This document shows positions 44,014 through 56,544 of a stretch of DNA of 64,000 nucleotides, one piece after another. This DNA comes from Sophora flavescens (Eukaryota; Streptophyta; Magnoliopsida; Fabales; Fabaceae), in assembly GCA_030762895.1 (NCBI GenBank), contig CM061068.1:44006783-44070782 (forward strand), written 5' to 3'. Every line of letters begins with the position of its first letter. The stretch's first letter is position 1. The notes under the pieces are model-generated. The model was not told the origin of the DNA. It did not search any database and worked only from the letters and a program-made list of their open reading frames with translations. Made by a program: the position numbers and the translations under genes.

Positions 44014-45160
44014 GTACTGAGGATTAAAGTTCTGTTGGCGTTGTACATAATTCGCATTAACTTTCTTCTTCTTTGGTTGAAATCCTTTCTAGGATGCACT
44101 TCCTTCACCATCATTCATGGGGAGCTTTCTAGCTCTTGCCAAAAATTCAATCCTTTCACCGGTGGCGATTAAGTCGGAGAAATCTTTATAGGCTGCCCCA
44201 TCCATGGCCCCTATAAAAGGTGTTCCAAGGGTTCCTAAAAAGTATGAGCACATTTCAGATAAAGTCAACGGGGGCTGAACTTGTGCAGCCAAACTCCTCC
44301 ACCTTTGGGCATATTTCTTGAAGGGCTCATCAATTCTTTTCTACATTGTAGTCAATTGTTCACGACTCGAAGCTGCATCCAGGTTGAATTTGTATTGGTC
44401 CATGAATAAGTCAGTCAATTCCGTCCATCACGAGATCTTGGAATGGTCCAATTGGAGGTACCATTCTAAGGCGAGGCCGTCAAAACTTTCGTGGAAAAAG
44501 CTGATAAGGAATTTGTCATCCTTGGACCAAATTGCCATCTTGGTGGCATAACTAATGAGGTGAAATCGTGGGTTCCCACTTCCATCATATTTGGAAAAAT
44601 CAGGAATCTTGAAGTCCTTAGGGATCACGACATCTGTGGCGGGACGGAGTTCTTATATCTGGAGAGGGTCGTAGGTACTTGGACCTTTTATTGCTTTTAT
44701 CTGTTCTTCCATTTTCTCCATTCATTCATTCATCTCTCATCTTATCCTTACCAGCCTGAACTCCCGCTGACTGACTGTGAGTAGATACATGTGGTTGCTC
44801 CCATGTCGGTGCGGTATATCCCGGGACTTCATGATAAGCATTTTCAAAAGGGGGATATCCTTCTCCAATGGGAAGTGTTATTGGTGCCGTGTGATGTGTC
44901 CGGGTTGGGGCCAGATATTCCCTGAATGAGACCTGTGCTAATGTTTGAAAACATCGATGCTGTTACCACAGAAGAAATCCGTTGCCTACCAGGTTCAATT
45001 GTATCTCTGTTCGCACTAAGCATGCTGAGATATTCCCTCATATCATGTAGTATGGCTTCTAATCTTGCTTGGGTTTCAGTCATTTCACTTATTCTTCCCC
45101 TCACTTCATCTATCTCAGAGCTTAAGTTTCTTCCTTCCTCAGACGCATTGGCAGCCATCC
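44014..45160 (-). pseudogene. Tat gag, N-terminal and central part
   Basis: Continues the gag cut at 35063. The start is probably the ATG at 45157-45159 (MAANASEEGRNLSSEIDEVR), followed by a heptad-like stretch (MTETQARLEAILHDMREYLS). The capsid core is PDFSKYDGSGNPRFHLISYA, FLISFFHESFDGLALEWYLQ and EMCSYFLGTLGTPFIGAMDG. Several stops and frame changes are present (for example near 44290, 44340 and 44430), so it is decayed. It would have formed the particle shell. Confidence 0.8.
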
Positions 45161-45748
45161 TGGTCCGAGATCTGGTATTGTGAACTCGGGTTTGATTGGT
45201 GTTACCTTTCCTAGGTCGCGCAATGGTTCCCGGATTCTCAGAAGTATGTGACTCTGTAAAGCATTTAAGAATCTCATTGGTAAACCCAATTTTTTTTTGT
45301 GTGTGTGTATGTATGCATGTGCAAGTTAACATCCTTTGCTTGATCGCGAGAGTACTCTTAGGAAGACTGTCGTATACACCTATAGCAAGAAAACTCATCT
45401 TGCAATCAAATCTATTGGTATGGTTCCCTCTAGCTTGAATGCAGTTGGTGTCAAGTCCAAGGGAGAATCCACTCCTCGTTAGACCACACTCATACTAGCA
45501 ACGTCCTTATTTTTACGCAGAAAACACATCGTTTTTAGGGTAAAACTATAGTCGATGAGTATCTAAGGGAGAATGCACTCCTCGATAGATATCATCTAAA
45601 AATGCTCGACGAACATTGATGAAAACTTCCATTCCATTATAAATATTTTAATACAAATCATGAGTCTTTGATCAAAATAAAAGAAGTACATTGATAGTTT
45701 CCATATTTCTACGAGGTCTACAAAGTACTATGTTAAGAGTATCATCTT
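45161..45748 (-). other. Tat spacer between ORF1 and gag
   Basis: No conserved coding seen. A GT-rich patch lies near 45297-45330. Two diverged copies of a phrase around gagaatccactcctcg/gagaatgcactcctcg occur at about 45460 and 45570. Confidence 0.5.
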
Positions 45749-46593
45749 TTATTTCCTGAACCCTTTGACGAGTTTTCCAAAATGATTGAAGAAGTCGGCC
45801 ATCTTTGGTGGTAGCTGAAGGAAATGGTTCATACGAATGTGGATGGATGCCTCTTCAAATCGCTCCACCAGCTGAGAAGTGTGATATTGGAGCTTATCCA
45901 TCATGTCCTCGTATTTTCTTTTCCATGCTTCATTTTCATTCATTACATCCTTCACCACCAATTTCCATCCCTTTACCCATTCTGCGTGACGTTGAGCTTC
46001 AACTCTTTCAGAGTCTTTTATCTTGGTTCTGAGCCAATTTTCTCTCATGTTGGCTTCCGCTAGTAGCTCGCGATACTTGACTGCTTCGTTCCATCCTCGA
46101 TCAGAGTACACTTCTGTTTGGGCCAAGGATTCTTGCAGGGATTCAACTCTCTCTTCTAGTATATGTATTGTTTCAACATGAACCCCTACATTTGTCTCGA
46201 GCTCTTTTTTCTTCCCTTGAAGTTTGACAAGCATCTTCTCTTGATATTCTATCTTTACCAGCAGCTCTTGGATTTCTGCTTCTTTGTCTTTTCTTACCCT
46301 TTTTGCACGACTCGGGGCTTCGTAGGCATCGGCGCATTCGTCTTTCAAATGCTCAATCTGTAAACTCAGCTTCTACACTTGGCTTCGGAGCGTGACAACA
46401 GTTACTTCGGCAGCTTGGTTCTTCTCATCCAAAACCCTCATCCGAGCTTTTAAAATTTCGATCTCTTTCAACATTTGATCTTCTGTAAGAGGATTATTTT
46501 CCCTATGGAGAGGGGATGCAGGTCTTGGAAGGAAACCTCTTCTTGCTTCTCTCCATACTTCATATCTTTTTGTGTGAGCTATGATTCACCTTC
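45749..46593 (-). pseudogene. Tat/Ogre ORF1-type protein, coiled-coil C-terminal part
   Basis: The open part 45749-46348 encodes about 200 residues with strong heptad character: EAEIQELLVKIEYQEKMLVK, then HILEERVESLQESLAQTEVY. It ends GKLVKGFRK. Ogre and some other Tat elements carry an extra ORF upstream of gag with a similar C-terminal coiled coil; its role is not established. Another stretch to 46593 continues the similarity with breaks, and the element is then cut by the LTR starting at 46594. The 5' LTR is not seen in this window. Confidence 0.65.
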
Positions 46594-47155
46594 TGATGGG
46601 ACTCTGGCAAGTGTACCGGATTCGTCATCAAGTAATAAAAAGATCGATCCCACAGAGACCGTGATCTCAAATAACAATTAATTATTAAATCAATTAAACT
46701 AGACTATATAAAAAGTATTTGGAAAAGATTTGATTTTTGTAATAAGAATTAACTAGAAAATCAGATATTTAAGAACGCAATCAATTAAAATAGGAAAGTA
46801 AATCAATTAGGGGTTTTTCAAATCAAAAGAGATTCCTAGGAATTGGGTTACCAACAAGATTGTTCATGTTACCAAATTGACTACCCCTTGTTAATTATCA
46901 AAATTGTTTTGAAGGCAAATTTATTCTCAATAAGTTAATGCTCCCTCTCGAGTTACAAGAACCGTGCCCAATTAAACCAACACCTACTCTCGTGGTAATT
47001 GAATTTAAATTGAACCCTTTAAGCTTTGTGACAATTCGCAAACCCTCGAAGGACCGCTTCTAACTCTCGTGATTTAAGTCCTAAGTTTGATTCCAATAGA
47101 TCCGATACCTAAGTTCACCGCTAGGTTCCTCCTTAAAGTATCTACTGACACGCTG
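46594..47155 (-). repeat. LTR fragment of the Athila-like gag-protease element (left)
   Basis: From tgatgggactctggcaagtg to agtatctac it matches 62416 to about 62966 (shared: agtgtaccggattcgtc, aaaaagatcgatcccacaga). It is the start of the LTR and is cut at 47155 by another element. The remaining part of this LTR copy was not found in the window. The left flank is ccttc. Confidence 0.8.
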
Positions 47156-48302
47156 TCGCACACGGGTCAAAAAGCGAGTGGTTTACAAAAAAAACTGTAG
47201 TTAGGGCGCGACAACTCGAGTATCGTCTCTCAAGGACTCTTGGATTGTTATTAACGGAAAAATCAGTTTTTTGGGGGGGTTTGAATTGAAGATTCAATTT
47301 AGAAAACAGTTAATAAAACAGAGCAAGAAGTGATTATCAATTAGCTAAAAACGATTAATCTACTGTTGCGGTTTCCCCACTATCATTGATTCATATAATT
47401 CCATGCCCTAAGCGGATTCTAATCCCTTTTCGATTGTAGCAACAATTAACAAGCGAAATTGGCACTACGAGATGTATGTTCCTAATTCCCGAATTAAGCA
47501 AACGGGGTGAAGCACTCGTGAATTAAGCAAACACGATTGAACACACGTGAATTAAGCAAACACGATTAGGTATAGGAACATAGAATCACCGAAATAAATC
47601 AACACTTATGCTATACAACCTGAATTAAGCAAACAAGACATATAGGATAGTATTGAAAGGAAGAAGCAAATTGATCCGGGAATTACAGAACCTCAAGTGT
47701 CGGCGGAAACCGATTACAGCAGATTAATCCAAGGGGATTAGTTCTCAATCAAATACATAATAATAAAAATCCTAGAAAATAACTTGTAAATGGTGAAAGC
47801 TGGATCCCCTTCTCTGTCTGCTGCGCTCCTATTTTATAGAGTGGCCGCGCGTCACGGCCGTGATCAATTCTACCGGGGGCGCACATTCAAATTATGGTCC
47901 TTCACGATCGTGATACCTATCACGGCCAGGCCGTGATCGCTTCTGTCCATGGGTACTGATCTGTCACGGCCGTGATCTTCATCACGGTCGGGCCGTGATC
48001 AATGCTGTTCTTCTGGGTGGCTCATCACGGTCGTGACCAGTGTCACGGCCTGGGCGTGATGGCTTCTGCTTCAAGTGTCCTTCCCTTTTTGCTCTTTTTA
48101 TTAACCTGAAAACATGAAATAGCAGTAAATGCTTTATTTGACTCAAAATCAACTAAAATGCCCTAAATTACTTAAGAAACTCAAAATGTTGCTTGAGGAC
48201 AATTAAATCCAAATTTGGGCCGAAAACGAGATTAAACTCGAGTAATTGGTGCAAAAGCCATGGTCTTACTAGTATAAAACTAGTCGAGCCAGAGGCTTAT
48301 CA
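47156..48302 (-). repeat. LTR of a second non-autonomous family
   Basis: 1,147 bp, from tgacacgctgtcgcacacgg to agaggcttatca. It is clearly related to LTR-A/B/C (cgcgacaactcgagtatcg, tctctcaaggactctt). At the place where those carry tcgcgaggcga motifs, this one has cacggccgtgatc motifs (47843-48065). The left flank tctac cannot be paired because the right end of the element is missing. Confidence 0.82.
47843..48065. repeat. GC-rich motif cluster (cacggccgtgat type)
   Basis: Repeated tcacggccgtgatc and tcacggncgggccgtgatc near-palindromes, spaced 30-60 bases apart. Confidence 0.85.
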
Positions 48303-49666
48303 AAATACCCCAAACTTAAACCTTGCTTGTCCCCAAGCAAACTAAAACTCAAACTTGGCAAGCTTAAAGGATTCAATCAAATTTGCACAAATTTCATGCA
48401 ATTCATCAATACAGTTTTTCCTCAATGTTTTCCCCCTTGCAACAAAGTAATCCCCACATTCATTTACTTCAAACAATTGAGAATTCCATCATTCATGCAA
48501 TCATTAATCTAAGTTGAGGATCCAAGTTACACACAAAAGGGAGATCACATTTCAAACAATTGCCTTCCTCACAAGGGCATGTAATATTTCACTCATTCGC
48601 TCAATTTGTCTAGGCTATCAACTTTTTCACTCAATTTCACATTTCAAGAGCACTTCCCATGAATTTGATTTTCATCTCAAAATGGCTCCCACGAAAACAT
48701 GCATGCAACATCAAAAGGTCTTTTAAAGGTTGTAATGGGGCCTGGCTAAAGGTAGGATATTCAAAGGTACTAGGCTTAAGTCCCTAGGAACTAAGAGAGC
48801 ATGAGCATTTTGACACATTGAACTTCCACTCAAATTCCTTTTTCCATTTTTATTTTTGCTTTGGGTGACTACAGCCTTTTTCCTTTGACACCCCTTTTTT
48901 TTTTTTTTGACATTTTGTTCTTTTCCTTTTTTTTTTTTTTTTTAAATCTTTGGCTCCAACCTTTCTTTTTCTTTTTCTTTTTCTCAACCCAGAATGACAT
49001 ATTAAACCTTGTAGCCACCCCAAACTTAGTTTCTTGCAACCCTTCTCTTGCTAAGCTTCATGCTCTCCTAATCCTAAGATTGGGTTAACATGGTTTTTCC
49101 AGATTTTCGGCTTATAACATAAGGTCATCAAGAAACAATAGGCTTATTAGGCTCAATGTGGCTAACTAGGGAACATGCATTAGGGATGGTTCTTTTAGTC
49201 CAAGTAGTTAATTCAAAGAAAATTGCCTAAATCATTTGATGCAACACATAAACATGCAAACCATGAAGAGATTCAAGCAAATCCGGGAAAGTGCAACTTA
49301 AAAGTGATTCACACATTTAAAAACATGTTGGAGGCTCAAATCCTCAGCTGGACATTTTCCGTAAATTGTTTGACCGAGATTCAATCCCTAGTGTGTGCAT
49401 CCTTTCACCCCAAACTTATCATAAATCATGCAATCAGAACAAAATATCTCAAAGTTCAATTTTTCATTTTTTCACACGGGGATCAATTTTCAAAACCTAG
49501 GGGGAAATCATCAACAGTCAACACATATCATGCAATCCATCTATGAAAAAATTGATTAAAATCCAACAAGCTCACCGACACAAGATTCACACGCATACGA
49601 CACAAAGCAACACAAACGAGGAAAACAAAAACAAAAACAAAGCGAAGATAATTAAAAAGAAAAAGG
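48303..49666 (-). other. Long untranslated 3' region of the second non-autonomous family
   Basis: Diverged counterpart of 36300-37669, starting aaataccccaaacttaaacc. Contains long T runs near 48890-48945. No minus-strand ORF. Confidence 0.7.
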
Positions 49667-50578
49667 TTAAGAGAAACTCATAAAGTTGGTTCCACCGGAT
49701 CCCACTTTGTCCGGGATACAGCGACCAAGGATGCTCAAAGTGCAATATGATCCTCCCGGATCCCTTGGCATGCAGCATAAATATGAAAGTGAGCGCTTGA
49801 CAATCCTGGTGACCTCGCCAAGTGCGGCGGACTTCTCACTCCCTCTTGGGTCAAGGATGACCTCCTTGTTAACAAAGTCTTCCCAATAAAAATGGGGTTC
49901 AACCTCTTGGACTGGCCATAGTGCCTTCATATTCAAGGATGCAAAATCCAGTCTCTCAGGCAGAGGCTTGAACTCCATTGCTGGTTGTTCCACAGTGGGT
50001 GGTGGCAAACAAGTGGAGAGGATCACTGGTGCTGCTTTGTCTTCTGTACAATATGCACTCACTACATTACCAAATCCTTCACCTTCTATACATGCAGTAA
50101 TCTCAGCACACACAACACAAAAGTCAGTGTTAGTACAATCAGCACATGAGTAAGCATTATCAAAACCAGAAAAAGATGGAAAACCAACAACTGCAACCAA
50201 ATCACAATAAGTTTATCAACAATGTCAGAAGGCAACTTTATTTGAGAAACAGAATGCTCAGAGGAATTATTGCCAAGAATATCTATTTGCGAATCTGACT
50301 GCACTTCAAGGAGACGTTGTGATTGAAGTTTAGTCAAGGCGGAGGCAATTTGACCAATTTGGGTGGCCAAATCCACAAGACTTGCTTCGCTCCTCTCTGT
50401 TGGAATTCAAGAGTGTCTTCTGCCATTTGTTGCACTAATTCTTCCAGATGGGTTGGACCGGTGTGGGTTCGGTGATATTGCTGAAGGCTTATTGTCATTT
50501 GATGCACCAAAGAAGCCAACTCATCCAAGTTGCCATGTTCTCCACCATATTGGCCATGTTAATTATCATAGTATTTAA
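49667..50578 (-). pseudogene. Broken relative of the 395-codon ORF
   Basis: Three overlapping minus-strand frames cover it. Shared blocks with 37670-38857 are DELASLVHQM (there DEIASMLQQM), EDTLEFQQ, CADCTNTDFCVVCAEITACI (there CNICTNSNLCVVCAEISACI), TCLPPPTVEQPAMEF, and VQEVEPHFYWEDFVNKEV with GSEKSAALGEV. Frameshifts lie near 50200 and 50370. The conserved blocks mark the parts likely to matter in the intact protein. Confidence 0.75.
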
Positions 50579-50611
50579 AAATTAATTACTTAACTTATAA
50601 ATAAAATGTAC

Positions 50612-52748
50612 TTACGTGCACCATAACGATAGGTGTGCAGAACTAGCCATTTCTTTATTGAGTACAATCTCCATAAGTTCCTTCTTGGGATATACAGTTC
50701 ATCACCTGGACTGACATCATATTCCAACCTTACCAAAGCTGTGTCATTCTCCATGGTGACAACCTGTATAGCCAGAAGTTTAAAAACATCACCAGGTGCC
50801 CCTTTGTCGATCCCCTAAACAAAAAAGATATATATTAGTAATCACAGATAATTAAGTTATTTCATTCGTAATTAATTAAATGGTCAAATGAATACCTTGG
50901 CAGGAGCAGACATCTCTGGTCTTCCTGGATCCGACCTTTTAGGCAGAATATCATTTCCAACATCCTATAACGAATAAAAATAAAGCATTATCTTTCAACA
51001 ATAATAAATAATTTCAACTATGAATATAGAAAAACACAACTAACTGAATACCTCAGATGCAACAAGAAAGCTGACCAGTCTTCTCGGCTAGAGGATGAAG
51101 TTACCGGGGGCCTGACCCACTGCTTGAACCTCCTCAGTGGGAATAGGGACTCGAGCATTAGCATCTCGAATAATCTCAACAACGACCCTCAGCTGATCAT
51201 CCGGTAATAAACGATGGTGTATGATATTACCTAAGTTATTATGTGCCCTCCCCAATGCCACTAAGCAGCGATCATGATGATCATCAACATACAGCTCACA
51301 CCTATCAGGGTCGTCGTCATCATCATCACCATCATCACCATCATCACCATCATCATCATTTTCAGGCTGATGAGGAGGATCGCATGAGCCCTTAGTGCTC
51401 ACATAGACAGAGGGTTGGACACCGACTGTCATCTGCCGGGACATAGAAGTCAATATTGCCATCTACTGGGCAAACTTCTCGGTCATCTCCTGTCTAAGAT
51501 CAGCTGCAATTTCTTGTTTTAGATGTGCTCTATCTGCATCAACATCCCTGTGGCATTGGTGTGAAGATGAACCATGGTATTGGCGAATGCCGACGCCCCA
51601 TCCAACACCAATGACACGACCCGGGTGGTCTGGTTTCTGATGGCAAGCGTGACTAAGATATCATCGCGTCCTCTAGGAACAAAGGTTCCTTGGGTTACCT
51701 GCTCGTCCAAGGTATCCTATCACATATAAAATATCAAGTCACATTACAATTCGGTAACAATCTTAAAATGACAATTACAATTCAAACTATACTTACAATC
51801 TTCTCAGCTACTTGGCGGGCCTCCTCAGATGTATATTGTCCCGTTTTTCTTTGTCGGGCCCTCTTCCATTTACGATGGCGTGGGGGTGGAGGTGGATCAA
51901 CAACCTCTGGATGATTTTCAACGTTAGTATCCGCTTTGAGGTCTGCTTCCTGACGTGCTTTCTTTTCCTCTTCAACCATTATCTCACCAAGCTTTTTATA
52001 TCCCCCACGAGACATGACATGGGAATAGACATTCTTGCTTTGGTTTTTCTGCCCCTTTTTCCTCTTCTACTGTTATAAATAGAAGACAATGAAATTACAT
52101 AAGTAAATAAAATTAATGAAATTACATAAATTTAGAGACAAATCAAATAAGTTAACCTGAAAGCCGGGATCATGTCGGCTCTGAACAAAGCGATCCCACG
52201 TCGCCTAGTCAAGAAACGGGTACACCTCAAGTGGCTTCTTTTTACATTTTGGATTGAATACATAGTATCTGCTCAGGTCGGCCTTAAAACCCCTCCAACG
52301 CTCACCAACATACTTTAGCAAACGCTTCTTCATAACGTACGTATCCGGTATGTCAAAGGTCGGCTACATTAAGACTAAAAGAATCAACGAATTACTGTAT
52401 GATATTATTAAGATAAAAATAAAGTAGATACAGACAAACACGGGACGTAAAAGTATAGATACCAGAATACTCTCCCATATCTGATCCTTCACGTCCGCCG
52501 GTACATCTTTCCAAATATCAATGAGTATACTAGGCCTGCTCCTAGCAAGCCTCACCACAAAACTGTTAAACCTGCTCTGCCATTGGCCCAATAGGATTGC
52601 GGTTATTATCAAAGTCTATTCTTATCCTTTAATTTGAACCACGGTTGGCAGTCAAATTCCTCATTCGTGTGGCACGTCTACCCTTTCTACCAGTAGACGG
52701 GGTCTCCGACCCACTGCATGAAGGAGGGATATCCTCACGATCAGCCAT
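50612..52748 (-). pseudogene. CACTA TNP1-like gene (second CACTA gene), multi-exon, degraded
   Basis: The probable start is ATG at 52748 (MADREDIPPSCSGSETPSTG), followed by GRKGRRATRMRNLTANRGSN and a TAA in the same frame. Later parts include RFNSFVVRLARSRPSILIDI with WKDVPADVKDQIWESIL (a plant transposase Ptta/En/Spm-type segment, 52490-52612), then 51782-52015 and 51519-51710. The stretch 51088-51462 has an Asp/Gly run coded by a CAT-type microsatellite, and a last exon at about 50622-50815 carries VFKLLAIQVVTMENDTALVR. TNP1-type proteins bind subterminal repeats in En/Spm. Exon borders beyond a few clear GT-AG sites were not resolved. Confidence 0.7.
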
Positions 52749-52889
52749 GTATACCTGTTTAAACAAAAAAAAACTTGTTAGTATGGCAGGATAAATATCA
52801 AACATAACTTATAAATATCGATCAACGTACGTAAACATAACTTATATATATCAACGTAAACATATAATATGCCTTTAAACATAACTCAA

Positions 52890-55800
52890 ACTAAACTTAC
52901 TTTGTGGTCAATTAGTAAAGTTCTCCCATAACCCTTCTTGGTGATCATTACGAGTAGCATGTACATCATCCACTTCATTTTCCTCATTGAAATTAGGCAC
53001 TCGTGTTGAGAAAGAAGGAGCATCAGAAATATCAAGAGTTGAATCGTGATTTCCCTCACTACCATTATACATGTTTTTTCCCTAGAGAACCATTGACCAC
53101 CTTTTGTTAGAAGGATCACGGATATAAAACACTTGTTTTGCTTGGGATGCCATGATGAAAGGCTCCTCTTTATTACCTACCTTATTAAGGTCCACCAATT
53201 TGAATCCTAACTCATCGGTTTGTACACCATTGTTACTGTCGACCCACTGACATTTAAAAACAGGTACTCTAAACTTCGTGTAATCAACCTCCCATATCTC
53301 TTCAATGATTCCAAAGTATGAAACGGGTGCCATAACAGGGTTTTTATCTTTCGAACTAGAGAAATGCATGGACTCAGCAACGACCATAACCCCACTGTTT
53401 TGCATTGTACTTTTGTCATCCTGGGACTTTGTATAGAAGGAAAACTTATTGATATCGTACCCACTCCAGCATATGACATCAAAGTTAGGCCCCTGTGCTA
53501 GCCATTTTAATGTATCAGAAGCAATACCATCCTTTGCAATTTTTTCTTTAAACCAGTTCAAGAAAGTCATGTTATGCTTGTTCAAACACCATTTTTCATT
53601 CATTCTAGGGTAAGTTTCATTGATGATGCTTTTATGCTTACATAAGTATGGTTCAACCTCATCAGTGTTATTCAATATATACAAATGTGCTTGAAGCACT
53701 TCCTCCCGATCCATGCTCTTAACAGTGATACCTCGTGTACCCTTACCATCATATCTTCCATCGTGACGAGACTTCGGAAGCCCTACAGGTTCCGCTTCTG
53801 ACATGTAGTCTGTACAAAACTCAATAGCTTTTTCTGTAACATACCTTTCAACAATAGATGCTTCGGGACGGTGTGGATTTTTCATATATACTTTCAAGAT
53901 CTTCATGTATCGCTCAACCGGGTACATCCACCTTAAATAAACGGGGCCGCACAATCTAATATCCCTCACTTGATGAACAATCAAATGAATCATGATGTCA
54001 AAAAATGAAGGTGGAAAATACATCTCCAATTGGCACAATATAATGGCTGCCTCATTTTCCAAGTCATCCAACTTTTTAGTGTCAATGACCTTGCTACATA
54101 TAGCATTGAAGAATAAGCATAACCTAGTAATGGCATGTCTGACTTTTTTAGGCAATATATCACGAATGGCCACCGGTAGTAGTTGTTGCATCAAGACATG
54201 ACAATCATGAGACTTTAAGCCAACTAATTTGAGATCTTTCATTGAGACGAGTCTTTTGATATTTGAAGAGTAACCCTGTGGCACTTTAACTCCCCGTAGA
54301 CATTCACAGAAACTTCTTTTCTCTTTTTTTGATAAAGTATGACATGCTGGGGGCAAATAAGTCTTATTATCCCCCACTTTAAGTGGAGCTAACTGCTCTC
54401 GTATACCCATCGCAACTAGATCCAGACGAGCATTCACACCATCCTTTTTCTTGCCTTGAATGTTGAGAAGCGTTCCGATTAAACTGTCACACACATTTTT
54501 CTCCACATGCATCACATCAATACAATGTCTTACATCAAGCTTGCACCAGTATGGAAGATCAAAGAAGATTGACCCATTCTTCCATATTTTCTTCTCGGTA
54601 GCCTTCTTCTGGGTCTTCCTATAGATAACATTAGTGTTGTTCACCTTTTCATAAACTTGCTCTCCAGTCAAGGCCACCGGAGCAATTTCATTCTCCGGAA
54701 GTCCATTGAAAGCTTTTCCCAATCTACGATAAGGATGATTACGTCGGAGAAATCTCCGATGCCTAAGGTAAACCGTCTTCCTTCCATGTTGCAGTTGATG
54801 GTAACATGTGCCTTCTTCACATATTGGACATGCTTTATTCCCCTTAACACTATACCCACACAGGTTCCCGTATGCTGGAAAGTCATTGATGGTGCAAAAT
54901 AACATGGCACGCAATCTGAATGTCTCACGGCAATACCCATCGATCACATCAATGCATTCATCCCACAACATTCTCAAGTCTTCAATCAAGGGACTCAGAT
55001 AAACATCAATATCATTTCCTGGCTGTTTAGGACCCGAAATCATCATACTTAACATAATGTATTTGCGCTTCATGTACAACCAAGTAGACAGGTTGTAAAT
55101 TACCAGGAGAACAGGCCATGAACTATGAATACTACTTAAATTTCCATATGGATTCATTCCATCGGTAGCAAGTCCAAGCCTGAGGTTTCTGGGCTCATTG
55201 CCGAAATCCGGAAACAAACTATCAATTCTCTTCCATTGCAAAGAATCGAGTCGGGTCTGAAAAGCTGTCCATCACACTTCCTCTCATCTGCATGCCATCT
55301 AATGTTCTTTGCGTCATTTACATTAGCAAACAATCGCTTGAACCGCGGAATCACGGGAAGATACCATAACACCTTCGCAGGAGGACCTTTGGTGACCACA
55401 TCACAACTAGAATCACCATCCTTCACTTTGTAGCGTGATACCCCACACCTGGGGCACTCGTGCATATCTTCAAACTCTTTCCTGTACAATATGCAATCAT
55501 TGGGGCAAGCGTGTATTTTCTTATACTCCATACCCATCGGACACAATATCTTCTTCACCTCATAGTTTCGAGATGGCAATGTGTTGCCTTCTGGAAGCAT
55601 GTCATTCAACAACTCAAGCAATTCGGTAAAGCTTTTATCGCTCCACCCATTTCTCGCCTTCACATTGAACAATCTTAACACCGCTGACAACCGTGTGAAA
55701 TTAGTGCACCCCAGATACAAAGCCACTTCCGCATCACTGCACAAAGTATCATACACATGTACGCGCCGAAAAGACTCTTGCCCAACATCACGGATCATGT

Positions 55801-56101
55801 CCTCTAGTCCATCGTCCATTTCCATGTCATCAACTTCCTCTCTATCCGACACCCTCGGCCTGTCTAACGATTCACCATGACATATCCATGTTGTATAACT
55901 CTTGCAAATCCCCTCACAAATAAGATGATCACGTATCTCCTCAGCTTCTAGTCGTCTCTCATTCAAACAGTTAACACAAGGACAATAAAACCTTCCGTTA
56001 CCACTATCAGGAGCATTTGTTTTTGTAAACTGTAGAAAATCTTCCACTCCATTATCATACTCATCACTTGTCCGTCTAGCATTCATCCAACCGCGATCCA
56101 T
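52890..56101 (-). pseudogene. CACTA TNP2-type transposase, one frameshift
   Basis: Would cut and join the element's ends. The frame starts at 56101 (MDRGWMNARRTSDEYDNGVE) with a transposase-associated zinc domain (GRFYCPCVNCLNERRLEAEE). The TNP2 core follows: MGMEYKKIHACPNDCILYRK, HECPRCGVSRYKV, VPVIPRFKRLF-like and HADERKCDGQLFRP. At about 55247 one extra base shifts the frame, and the protein continues from SLQWKRIDSLFPDFG for 719 codons to 53082. That part contains DUF4218 (MIHLIVHQVRDIRLCGPVYL) and DUF4216 (SYFGIIEEIWEVDYTKFRVP). A TAG at 53082-53084 precedes a further open stretch (GKNMYNGSEGNHD) to a donor near 52897. Apart from the frameshift and perhaps that TAG it is nearly whole, about 1,020 residues. 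Confidence 0.9.
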
Positions 56102-56544
56102 GACTAAACCAATAACTTCGTACTTAGTCCAACATATTCATCAACCACTTCTTATGACAGGGTATGGCCCTATCCCATTCGAGAAGAAACTTTTTCAACA
56201 TTCGGTTAACAGTTAGTCCTTAACTCTCATGCTCATACTCGACAAAATTTCGGCAGCATTTCCCTTCGATCTCTGACGTACACTACTTGAACACGATGAC
56301 ATCCACCACGATAAAGTATGAACCCGGAGAACGAAAGGAAATGTATCAATCCGAACTTTCATCAAGTATATAACATTAGAATCAATGAATAACTATTTTA
56401 ACTGAATTAAGAAAAAGTTTTTTCCTAAACTGTCCAACTTTGGACAATTCAAGATCCAACACAATGAGCGGTACATTAAGCACATACACGTGTGCTCATT
56501 AGTATTGCATCTCAAATGGGAAACTAAGGCTTTACTAATTATGT

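Noticed and set aside
50420..50450. cactaattcttcc as the missing left CACTA terminus
   Set aside because: It lies within the coding part of the 395-codon ORF relative (in LEELVQQM), so it is a chance match.
54657..55002. Plus-strand frames within 54657-55880
   Set aside because: They are antisense shadows of the CACTA TNP2 transposase.
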